In this document: positions 43,832-55,018 of the stretch, piece by piece
Numbering within the stretch: position 1 is the stretch's first letter
How the letters are laid out: each line of letters begins with the position of its first letter
Assembly: GCA_026770025.1 (NCBI GenBank)
Contig: JAMXDE010000025.1
Span: 248,001-312,000 of the forward strand
Reading direction: 5' to 3'
From: Craspedostauros australis
Taxonomy: Eukaryota > Bacillariophyta > Bacillariophyceae > Mastogloiales > Achnanthaceae
DNA: 64,000 nucleotides
Notes under the pieces: model-generated
What the model was told of the DNA's origin: nothing
The model's input: only the letters and a program-made list of their open reading frames with translations
Database searches by the model: none
Program-made: the position numbers and the translations under genes

Positions 43832-44933
43832 TGAGACAAATAGCTCGTACATACGAGTACTACATATCATATGTGATCTCATCAGCAACCGATCATGCCA
43901 ATGCCATAGAAAATCGAAGAAACGAACGTGGACTACCCAACTCGTGCTCTTGAAGCAGGACGAGACGAAAGAGAGAAGAGCCACGGATGAATATTCCGAA
44001 TGCATATCTGTACAGTGACAACAAACAAAGACAACGTAAAGTACGTAGAACCCCTGTGAACTTATTCTTTCACATTCTGGACTGAGCAGTCGGGTAGGCG
44101 ATTGAGTGGTGAGGTGGTGAGGTGGGTGGACGGATGGATGAGCTCCACCCGTCTGAAGATTACTTGCATGCGACAGGCGAGCTATCCTCTCCATGAGCTA
44201 CTCTACTATTCCATTTCTGCTCATTTCTGCTCTTGCCATGAAACCTGATTGCTAGGCGAAACAATGGTCGTACTTCTGGGAGAGCACGGTTCTCCATTCC
44301 AGAGGAGCGCCTTGATCGTGACATCGGTGCTCGGAGAGTGTTGCTCCTCCTTGCCCCAGAAACAGGAGTACGTTGGGAAGAGGTGGTGAGATGGATGGAG
44401 TTCCCCAAATCATGTGTGTTGGCTTCGGAGGGTGCAGCCCAACGGTTGGATGCAAACGTTAGGTGAAACGTTACATAGGGGTTGCGCGCATGTGTGACGC
44501 TCACAATTAGGGGACACAATTTGTGTTGACGCACCTCCACAAAATTCGGCAAAAACCCAACACAAATCGGTTGGCAACCATCACACAACAATGCATGACA
44601 TCGCACGGCATGGAATGCAGTCGCATGCAACAGCACAGTTCATGATCCTGTGTTCCCTTCATCCTCCAACAGTCTCCATTCTCCGGCAACAGCAGCAGTA
44701 CCAGTTCTCGAGGACATTGAACAACAAAGACTCAAACAGCAACACCAGGAGGACAAACACCCACGCCTGACGACACAAACCAAATCAAACAGAAGCAAAT
44801 CGAGGTGAAGCGAAGTGAGAGCAAAGTACTCTATTCCAAGATCACCCACTCATACTATATCCATACCAACGATTATCATTCTCTCTCAGGGGTCGTACTG
44901 AGTGGAAGACCAAGGAGAACAACAGACCACACC
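43832..44933. other. Spacer between tandem paralogs A and B
   Basis: About 1.1 kb. A 158-codon minus frame (44636-44160) has no recognisable content. The right half should carry the promoter of gene B. Confidence 0.4.
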
Positions 44934-47900
44934 ATGATGCGATCAATTCAGCTGACGGTGACAGTCCTCTTGGCGCTCCTCACGCTTGGTGTGCGCGCAG
45001 CAAACAGAAGGGTCACGGGACATCGCAGAAGACCCACCAACGCCGGACGTCGAGAATGGCGGAACGAGGAAACACGAATGATCAAGGAAGATGAGGATGT
45101 GCATCCATCCTTGAGACATTCCAGCCCCGCGAGACAGAGCCCACGACAATTGAGCGGAAAAGGCAGTGGCAAGGGAGGCAGCGGAGGCACGGGAGGATCC
45201 GGCGTCGGGTGGACAGAGAATGGATACGACGGATGCTTGAGTCTCACCAGCGATGAGCTTGCCTCGTACTGGGAAATGGGTGGCAGTATGGCTGTCTGCG
45301 GATACGTCTCGCACACAAGTGATGGCACCACTGTTGATATCGTGGTTGGTGGTAGTGCCTACGGATCATCCGGCATAACCACGAACGGTGGTGGGAGCAA
45401 CAGCGGCAATGGGAATGGTGGTAATGGTGGCAACAATGGAAATGGAAACAACAACGGCAGCAATGGAAATGGAAACAACAACGGCAACAATGGAAATGGA
45501 AACAATAACAACGGTGACAACAACAATGGAAATGGTGGAAATGGAAATGGAAACAACAACAATGGAGGAAACAACGATGGCAACGACAATGGCAATGGCA
45601 ATGGTGACAACAACAATGGGAATGGCGACGGAGATGGTGGCGATGGCAACAACTACAACTACGATGGCAATGCACAGAAGAATGGCAACGGTGGCGATGG
45701 CAATTACAACGCCCAAAATGGGGATGGAAATGGCAACGATCAAGATGATCAAACAACGTGAGTTTGCATTTTGTGCTTTGTTTTTCACATACGGTTGCTT
45801 GAGGGCTGCGCTTTCTTCGGGCAGCATTCTCATCTGGAGTCGCCCCCTGACCAACAACCCTGCACATCAATATGGGCATCATAACTCTTCATCATCTTTG
45901 CTCACACTTCTTCACCACTCTGTTCGAACCCCTTTTGTCGCAGCTACTACTACAATCCAACCACTGGAGAGTACGAAGAAGTAGTCGTGGTCGATTACGG
46001 AGATACAGATGAGGACGTTGACACACCCTACGATGCCTTCAACATCGAAGAATGCTCCACGTACCACGATTTGTGGATGTGGGATTTGGCACTGTCATGC
46101 GGAGAGGAGAACAGGCCGAACAATCCAAATTGTCAATGCGCCTTCGCGGAGGAACTGCTGGCGGAAGGCAAGCTGACATGTGACGAAGCCAAGCTCTGCC
46201 CACCCGATTGTCCGATCTGCCTCACATGCATGCAGGTCGCTGGGTGCAAACGCGAAGTGAAGACTGTGAAACGACGATCTCGAGCCATACGTGTTGCTAA
46301 GTTCATGCTGTTCATCGCAGTGCCGATCTTCATTGCCATCTTCGTCTTGTGGACGATGAAGCGCAAGCGAAGGCTTGGGACGCTTGCGGACCTCAAGCAG
46401 CATCTCATGGGCGAGAATGAGAAGCGCAAGGATGATCATATCGGGGCGTTTCCTGCCGTGGTCGACGAACAAGATGGGAAGAGGGTCTGGCTTGCGCCTG
46501 TGGATTTCAGTGAAGACGACGGCACGGGGAATTCATCATCTTCAGTATCGACCTTCTCAAACAGCAAGAATGGCGATCCAAATGCTCCCAATCAAGATGG
46601 TGCAGATGCCATATCCGCAGGCGAGAATACGAACGGCGGCTCCATCCAATCACGGCTGTCCGCGGCCTCCGCACGGTCGATGGGGTTGCTTGAAACCGCC
46701 GTGAGCGGGCGGCTCTTCCATGGCTTCATCAGCAGGTTCCGTCCGAGCAGATCTGAACCGGATGCACCGAAGAAGGAGACTTCTGACAACACCAACAACG
46801 CGAACAATGCCAACGATGCAGATGATGAGGCAACATTATCCACCGGGAAGATGAATGACCTCGCTGTGCAAGTCTTCCCTGATTTGCTTGCCAAGGCAAA
46901 CCTGCAGCCTGATGCAATGCAGACTAGGACCGAGCTTAGCGAACAGCAACGCCGCAAGGGGCAGGTCGGCACCGAGATGGAGTTCCCCGATCTTCTGACT
47001 AATTGGGAGGATAAATTCGCTCAGCTGGCTGCCGGTTCGACAGATGAGGAAGATTCTGATGACGCAGATTCCTCTCGGCGCACAGATGGAAACAGCGCCA
47101 ACTGCAGCACTCTTGATAACGACACGTATGGCCAGGAAGAATCCACCTTGGGACCAAAGCAAGTGGTCGTTGCTCAATCACATTCGTACGCTACGTTCGC
47201 CGATGGTGGCGAAAGCAACACCGAAGGAGGTATCGGAGATGAAAGCGAGGATGATAGTGAGGGCAGCAGTGAGGACAGCAGCGAGGATGGCACAGAAGAC
47301 GACAGCGGAGACAGCACGGACGATGACGACATAGAAGATGACAGCGACGGCGGAGAGGGTGCTTCTAAGATTGGAACGGAGGTTGACACAAGGGCAAGCG
47401 GGATGGCATCGGAGTTTAGCTCGTTGCCACCACCCCCAGGCACTTCGTCGACGATCACAGACATGAAGATGGGGAGCAGTCACGCTCGTCAAATGATGTC
47501 CTCCATGGCAGTTGGAAACCACATCATCAAGGCCGAAATGAGCAACAGCAGGAATGGCAATGGCGAAGCATTGTACCAGGGAGAGCTCACCGATCAGCTC
47601 GCCGAGTCTTCGGAGGTGGCTCCATTCTCCGAACCATCCGCGGCCAAAACTCGGGTCTACATCGAATCCACAACGGATGATAACAAGGCATGGTCCGACC
47701 GACCACACCGCGTCAATATGTTCGCCACGCTGGACACACCAGCGCTGGTTGACGTCGCAGAGGATTCTTCAGACGAGTCATCATCCGACCAGTCTTCCTC
47801 AGCAACATCGCAACCTACGCAGTCCGATCAAAACGACGCCATCACCGAAGCGGCCATGGCATTTGACGCCAACAGCATCACCGCCGACAACTACCATCGC

Positions 47901-48854
47901 CACGACAGTGGCTCGATGCTCGTTCTATCCCCAGTCCGGCGAAGCGGACAGTCCCCACCGCAGTCGGTGGCATCGTCATCCGCTTCGCCCTCGATGCCCG
48001 GATCGTTGACGGCGACCGGCGTGGACCTCATGTCGATCCAATCCATCCAAACCTCGAAGCTACCAGTCGACGCGGGTGTTGGTGTTGCGATCCCACCCGT
48101 CATGTCCTTCGGCGATTCTACTGCATCCGTTGACGAGAACCCGATGGTGGTCTTTCCAGACCTGCTGCGTCCGATCCCCCAGCCCATCGTTCTGCTGGAC
48201 GACAGCGGCGGCGAGACCTCGGGGACATCCCAGATCGCGCCGCTGACGGATCTGGAAGGCAACACGGAGAGCGACGCTCGCAAGTGCGACGACCCGACGG
48301 AGAGCGATTGGACGATGCAACGCGTCGGGATCGACGACGACAAGGACGATGGTCTCAGCGACACTGCCGCAGAAGATTTGCATGCCTTGCTGAATGATGA
48401 CAACGACGACAACATGAACGTGGCATCCAGCAATTGCGACGTCGTGGATTTGGTGGACGGCACACATGAGGAATCGTCGGAATTCATCGATCTGACCATG
48501 ATCCGAGGATTCCATCTTCCGGGAGACGCTGCATCACCCGCCAAGACAACCGCAGATGCATCCAAGGTGCCGCACAAGGACATTCAGCTGCAACGCTTCG
48601 TCGGATCCAGCAAGCTGTATCCCGTCAACAGCAGCGACGACGGCGGTTGTGACAACGCCAGCATCATCTCCGCACCCAGCCAACGCGGAAAGCGCAGGAA
48701 GAAGAAGAAACATCCGTGGAAGACGGTCGTCATGATGGACACGCCTGGGATCACGAACGATGACGACGTGATGTACTGCATCGAACACAGCGATGATGAG
48801 GCGGCGTCGAATGGCAGGTTCAGCGATGATCAGTCGTCGTGCGGTTTGCGGTAG
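44934..48854 (+). CDS. Type-I membrane protein B, paralog of A with a long acidic cytoplasmic tail; two exons
   Basis: Exons are 44934-45757 and 45944-48854 (intron gtgagt...cag, 186 bp), giving 1244 residues. The signal peptide is MMRSIQLTVTVLLALLTLGVRA. A basic propeptide ends in RQL (residues 71-73), followed by SGKGSGKGG. A Cys pair is spaced as in A (YDGCLSLTSDELASYW ... CGYV), then a Gly/Asn tract of GNGNNN type. The Cys module CSTYHDLWMWDL...CPPDCPICLTC matches A cysteine for cysteine. The TM is FMLFIAVPIFIAIFVLW, with basic residues on the inner side. The tail is about 840 residues, Ser/Asp-rich and probably disordered. It has three FPDLL motifs (residues 586, 622 and 1012) and a basic patch RGKRRKKKKHPWK near the end. 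An adhesion or wall-sensing role is conceivable but unproven. Confidence 0.85.
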
Positions 48855-50791
48855 ACAATTGGTATGTAGAGGGTACGAACGAATCGGCTGATTCAACCGG
48901 CCGATTGGATGATAATGGAGTGGCGATACATCCGTTGCATTGCATTGCATTGCAAGTGGGAGTGTTTCTCTGGGGAAGACATGTAGATTGATGAATGTAA
49001 AACAGCACGTACGAGTAGATCGTATACTAGAGTACACGCCATTTCACTTGTAGAAAACAGGAGCAGAGAACAGTGGAGCATTGTATTGTACGACTATGGT
49101 CGAGAAGATGTCCCAGATTTACGTATGGCAACCTGCGCATGATCATCTGCTTCATGGATGAGATCCTGTCTGTGTGCACTCTTGAAGAATAGATCATCAG
49201 CCTGACCAACGTATCTGACGGTGACCATTTGTGGACTCTACTGTTCTCTCGGTCGAGAAGGCTGCAGGGCAATCGCCCACTGATCGGAGACTGTTCGCAC
49301 CTCTCGAAGAGCACATTCATAGTCATAGGAGTTGGCATCAGCAATAGCATGACGTATCCAGACGCAAAGGCGCTCAATCGATTCATGCCTATCCGTTTTG
49401 TCTCGGCTGCTCCGCGAGCTATGCCATGTTTGGTTTCGTATGCAGGATCGGGACGTGACCATCATCCATCCATCCATCGTGAAGAACGACGAATCAAGAC
49501 AAGACGCAAACGAATTGACATTCCATCCGAGTACTACGAGTATGCATGCCCCACTCTCCACAATCTTTCAAATCCATTTCATGTGATGTGGTGTCTGGTT
49601 TGGGTTGATGTTGTGGACGTCTCCTTTCATGGTCGTGCACACACATGCGTCAAAAGAGAAAAGACGCGCCAACACCCGACTTTGTGACGACGATCCGCCT
49701 CGCGCGGAGAATCCAGAACACGAAGCCTCCGCAGTTCTCGTTAGGACTATAAAAGTACTCCAATACTGTATACAGTATTATCTACATAAAATCGTGCGTA
49801 TAAAGTTGTACCTGAATGCAGTTTTGAGATACGGTCCGAAAACTGCATTGCGCCGCCTCTTGTTCTCTGTGCGTCTCTTTCCTTTTCTTGGCGTTGTGTT
49901 GCGGTGTTTGTGTCGAGTTGACGGCGGTGTTTGTGTTTTTGTGTTCTCTGGACAACGATTGAAACGCAGGAGAGCAAGAAATACCAAGACTTGGGCCATG
50001 TTTCTTGGTGCCTTCTCTGTGTTGCTGCCTTGTGTTGGACGAGGGCCCTCCCGATTGTGAACATCAACGCCATTGTCATCAGCACCAACACCAGCCCAAC
50101 CGATCCACGACGACGGCAACCGCACGAGGCCGCCGTTCGACTACCCCTGCTCTCTTACATCCACCCAAGCGGCATCCCTTCCAGGTTGTCCATCGCTGCA
50201 TTGATCGGTTGTACCTGTGCATCCACAAAAAAGACCGCTCGTTGATCGGTGTCTGCACCACGCATCGCGAGTGCTGTACTCTGGAGCGGAGACGGCGAAC
50301 GACACAACACACGCAAGTGCTGTCAAAATCCAGAACAGACGCACTCTACTTTACTCTGTTGCTGAGCATCCGCCACGACATCAGGTTCCATACCGCAGAG
50401 CGTCGCGTCCACGCAGTGAAAGCCAGGGACATTCGGCAGAACAACAACAAGCACAGCGAGGATCAGAGCGAGGATCAGAGCCTGCTTCTACGCGCACGAA
50501 CAGTTTCTGAGGTCTGACACGCAAGGCTTGTGGGAATCAGGGACCTTGAGCCAAACAACCTTCACGAGAAAAGCTTTGCAGCGAAGAGAACCTGAATAGG
50601 CCATACGTGTAGAGAGTACACGCAGAGTACACACAGAGCACGCTCCGGAGGAACCTTGGAAGAGAAGCAGAGCACTGCGCTCACACTATTCTACTATTAC
50701 ACAGAATACGCGCTGCCAGCATATCAACTGCACTGACAGCTCCTGTCTCACCTGGACAATCGAACAGCCACGCATCTGCAGCATCTCAGAC
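48855..50791. other. Gene-poor spacer upstream of KIX gene
   Basis: About 1.9 kb with a short TTGCA tandem repeat at 48934-48953. Minus-strand frames at 49561-49238 and 49386-49027 read partly protein-like (ESIERLCVWIRHAIADANSY; LLDRENSRVHKW), in two frames that could be one decayed gene. The plus-strand frames at 49229-49687 and 50005-50517 are unassigned. The last few hundred bases should hold the promoter of the 50792 gene. Confidence 0.35.
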
Positions 50792-53407
50792 ATGACAGCA
50801 GAAGATCCCATCCCTTTGCCGCGCAATCACGAGGGACTCACAACAGGAAGCGGTGGAGGACCTGCGCCCGCACACCGTGGCAACATGATGGCCAAACGCC
50901 ACTCCCTCATGCCGGACGACCTCGATGCGCTGGACACGGCGGCCATGTTCGAGGATGACTACAACGACATCTTCGACGAGGAGGACAACGCCGTCGATTC
51001 CTCGCTCTTTGATCCGCGCTTGAACAGCATCAATCCCGAGTCTCTCAACCCGCAGTCCTTTGGACCTGACGACGAAGACGAAGACGACGATGATGAGGAC
51101 AAGAGCAGCAATGCGCAATCCTCCGCGACGCCGGCATCAAGCTCCGATCCATCCTGCAGCGCCATGTCCGACGCGGCGACATCATCCGCCAAGCGCGAAG
51201 ATCCCGATGCCGCGTCGTCGTCCAACACATCTGCTGCAGGATCCTCCTCCAAGTCCAAGACTTCCTCCAACAACCACGACGATGACGGTGACGCCCAGAT
51301 GCAGGACGCCTCCACGAACACCAAAACCAAGTCACCGGACAAGCCATCGGACGCCAAGAACGCACCTCCCAAGAAGAACAAGAAAGCGAAGAAACGTCGA
51401 TCATCCGCTCACAACGAATCGGCCGAGAATGGATTGCCTCCACCCACGTGGCATTCCGAAGCCGCGGACTTTGCGCATCGTCAGGCCATGATTCGGGACA
51501 TGTAAGTCTTTTTGCTCGATGCGTTTCTGTGTGGTCGCATACGTTCCACTACTTCGTTTCTCACTTTGTGACATTCCCATCACATTCACAATTCAATCCA
51601 AAGTGCCAAACTGCTGTTTGCGCGAAAGCGAGACAACCAGAGCAAAGAATGGATGGAACGGCTGGCACTCAAGGCGCGCATGTTGGAGAACCAGCTCTAC
51701 AAGAACGCCGTCTGCCTCGATGCCTACCTGGACCGGAGGACGCTCAAGAGACGGCTTGCCAAGCTTGCCTCCGCCATCACCAAACATTACAAGAGCTCTG
51801 GCCCGGACCACAGGAATCCACAGCGCAGATCTTCCACCTCCATGATCCCGTCCAACCCGCGTGTCATGTTCAACACAGGTGGTGATGGCAAGAACATTGG
51901 TGACAACAACAATAGGCGGCCCATGTCCAGATCCTCCATGAGCTCGCAGATCCAGCTGGGTTCCATCGATGAGAGCTTCACAAACAGCATCGCCAGTCAC
52001 AACAATGGCTTGGATAGCATCGGTCCGCTCTCTCGTGACAGCGTCATGGAACCTCTCATGGTTGACAACAACAACAACAACAACAACAACGTTAACAACA
52101 ACAACGGAGGTGGCGATGCTTCCTTCCTCGACTTGCCCAAGATGCGAAGGCAACAATCGGAGGTCATGACACCATCTTCCATCGACATCAGCATGATGCC
52201 TCCTCCACCCCTGCGACGAGAAACCTCCGCGCCTGCCCATACGTCGACCATGATTGGCAACAACAGCAGCAACAACATGAGTATGGGCGGTATGAACAAC
52301 AACAACAACGTTAACAACAACAACAACACGAATGCAATGAACATGAATGCATCCAATTCCACGAACAACAATGCAATGGGCGCGGTGAACACGATGAATC
52401 CACTCAACACGGTTGTGGGCAACATGAATCCCATCTCGAGCACCACCAACGCTACTGCCAGTTCCAACCCAAATCTCAATGCTGCAATCACACCCATGCA
52501 AACATCCGACATGGATACGAGCACCAACTCGCAACCTCCTTTGAACGCTTCAAATATCACAGGTGCAGCCGCCACTACAAACAACGCCACCAACAATGGC
52601 AATGCAGCGGCAGGCACGAATGCGAATGCAACGGCTGGGCAGAACAGCTCCACGACCCAGACCACATCTCCGAACATGATGAGCGGCAACAACGCGTCCA
52701 ACCCAGCAATGGGAAATGCGGCGCTCCTGCAGGGACAGTCCATGCCCAACCAAAAGCAAGGCCAGATGCAGCAGCAAGGAGGCATGACCCCCGCCGCCAT
52801 CCAGCAGCAGCTCATGCAGAACCAGCAACAGGGTCTCCTGCAACAGCAAGCGCTGGCCCGACAGATGAGCGGTGGCAACCCCATGGCCAACATGAATCGC
52901 AACTCCTTCATCGCTTCCCAGCAGCTGATGAACAACGGCATGGCGACGATGAACCCCATGCAACAGCAGCAGATGGGACTCCTCCTGCAACAACAGCAGC
53001 AGCAGCAACAACAACAACAACAAAATCAGCACCAACAACAGAGCATGATGATGAACGCCGCCGCTGCCAACATGGGAATGGGAATGAACATGGGAATGGG
53101 CATGGGCATGATGGGCGGATTCAACCCCGTCATGAACGGAGGTATGATGGGAACCCAGCAGCAGCAGCAGATGGCGGCGGCTGCTGCAGCCGCTGCCATG
53201 CAAGGCAACGTCGGCATGAACAACATGATGCCGTTCCAAATGGCAGGCATGAACCCCATGGCCATGCAACAACAGCTCATGCAACAGCAAACGCGCAACA
53301 GCATCACTCTGCCAACGCAATCGCAGGCCCAGCAGAGCACGGCCACCAATGCTCAACAAGCGACGAATAATGGTGGTGGTATTTCCAGATCCAGCTTTGC
53401 TTGGTAG
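50792..53407 (+). CDS. KIX-domain coactivator, Med15/CBP-like, with Asn/Gln/Met-rich tail; two exons
   Basis: Exons are 50792-51501 and 51604-53407 (donor gtaagt, acceptor aag), giving 837 residues. The splice falls inside a helical domain. Residues about 228-302 read HRQAMIRDIAKLLFARKRD ... WMERLALKARMLENQLYKNA ... YLDRRTLKRRLAKLA, the three-helix KIX pattern that binds transcriptional activators. The N-terminal 225 residues are acidic and Ser-rich, with a PPKKNKKAKKRR basic patch that may be a nuclear signal. After the KIX domain comes a 530-residue tract rich in Asn, then Gln and Met (poly-N, poly-Q, MGMGMNMG), as in Mediator tail subunits. It is best read as a Med15-like or other coactivator that links activators to RNA polymerase II in the nucleus. 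Confidence 0.8.
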
Positions 53408-53520
53408 AGAGTTCCGCACAGTTTTGTTCCTTGTAACAATAGAGCAAGAGAGTAACACACAGTAGTTTTACCCACGATTTGTTTGCGGTCATAATTTTCA
53501 TTCTGAAAAAACAAAAAACC

Positions 53521-54621
53521 ATGAATTCGACACCCAAAAATGACAACAGCGAAGACCAGCATTCGACCATGGCGGAGAGTCATGATGACGATGCCTGGAA
53601 CAACAACGGCGGGTACACCCCTCTCTTCAATTTGAATCCTGCCAACAACACGTTCTCCGCAGGACCAACTCAAGACAGCGACAGCGACGACGACGATGCA
53701 TTCGACTTTGAAAGCATCGCAAATCTAGCGCTGGCGACGTTGGATGCAGATTACGAAGCCACATTGCGTGGCACCACCCACCAACCCGTGGAACCAGATG
53801 AAGACTACGGCAATATCATCGCCGATGCCTACGACCACCCAATCAACGAGGAATGGACGGCCACGTTCGGCGACGCCGCTCCAACAAAGAAGAACATCGA
53901 CATGAAATCGGTCAAATCCGCCATCGCGACGATCCAAACCAAATCCAACATGACCGACAAATTGAAACGATGGGAAACGTTCTTGAAGCACGATATCATC
54001 CCCAAAGCGACATTGCGCGCCTTCCGCAGTGCATCTCATCTCAGCCGCGCCGCGACGATGGCCGATGCCTTGGTGCGCTTGCAAATACGACCGCGCGTCG
54101 TGCATATCGTCGGTGTCGATCAGGTCGAGTGCGCGTCGGTGCCACGTCTGCGACAGCTGTTCGATGAATTTCTGCAGTGGCATGCTTGCCAGTTGCATTT
54201 GGTGGGAAGGGATCTACCGACGTCGATGCAGCATGTCTACGATGGCGTGCAGTGTCATGCCGGCGTCTACCACGAGTGGTTGCAATCGCACGATGTGCCC
54301 GATGTGGCGATCGCCTTCAATGCCGGGATCTGGGGATATGCGGAATGGGAGACGACGTTGCGGTATCTGTTTGCGACGGAGCGGCGCGGGCAGTTTCCGT
54401 TCGTCGTGACGGCGTATACGTTGCAGGAAGCGCAAGACGATCAAGAGGTCATTGCGGACGTCTGTGGATCGGAGACATCGGAAAGGCTCCTCTGGGCAGC
54501 CCAGCGTAATCCGTTTGGAAGTTGTCAAGTGCGTGATTTGCAGCAGCAAGCCAGTACGAAGAATTACAAGGAGAACGCGGCGTGGCAAGCGTGGATGGTT
54601 GGTAACAAACCTTCATCGTGA
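53521..54621 (+). CDS. MSS51 C-terminal-domain-like protein
   Basis: 366 residues from the ATG at 53521 (ACC ATG); the in-frame ATG at 53479 adds 14 hydrophobic residues. The first 150 residues are acidic and low-complexity. From about residue 155 the sequence follows the C-terminal domain of MSS51/zf-MYND-type proteins: FRSASHLSRAATMADAL, VHIVGVDQVECAS, LHLVGRDLPTS, then AIAFNAGIWGYAEWETTLRYL and FVVTAYTLQEAQDD. Yeast Mss51 controls COX1 translation in mitochondria, but the algal relatives are not characterised and this one lacks an evident MYND zinc finger. The substrate or partner is unknown. The gene starts only 113 bp after the KIX gene stop, on the same strand. Confidence 0.7.
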   Translation: MNSTPKNDNSEDQHSTMAESHDDDAWNNNGGYTPLFNLNPANNTFSAGPTQDSDSDDDDAFDFESIANLALATLDADYEATLRGTTHQPVEPDEDYGNIIADAYDHPINEEWTATFGDAAPTKKNIDMKSVKSAIATIQTKSNMTDKLKRWETFLKHDIIPKATLRAFRSASHLSRAATMADALVRLQIRPRVVHIVGVDQVECASVPRLRQLFDEFLQWHACQLHLVGRDLPTSMQHVYDGVQCHAGVYHEWLQSHDVPDVAIAFNAGIWGYAEWETTLRYLFATERRGQFPFVVTAYTLQEAQDDQEVIADVCGSETSERLLWAAQRNPFGSCQVRDLQQQASTKNYKENAAWQAWMVGNKPSS

Positions 54622-55018
54622 ACGTTTTCATCAGCATTGATGCAGATATGGAATAGGGTCGTCAACAGATTATGTTGTTGTTGTTGTAAGTTATTTGATG
54701 TTTGGTGCTATTCTTAATTTCTTTTGATTGTGTGTGTTTGGACAAAAACATATACAGTGCTTGTGTGTGTGTGTGCTTGCTTGAGCGAGAGATGGTTCGT
54801 ACTCCTATGTAATGACCACGAGTACTCCGGATCTCTTCGTTGTTAGATTGGTAGTGGAAACATTGGGAATGGTGTGTTTTGTTGCGTTGTTGCTGGCGCG
54901 TTGTTGGTGTTGATGGTATGCGGTTCATGCCTCACCATCCTCTCACGTTCAGAGGATTGGGATGGGTGCATGTAGTGTGTGGCGATAGGCGCTGGACATG
55001 GTGTCGTGCCTGTGCTGC
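54622..55018. other. Intergenic between convergent genes
   Basis: 397 bp with both 3' ends and a short GT repeat near 54764-54776. No gene is visible. Confidence 0.4.
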
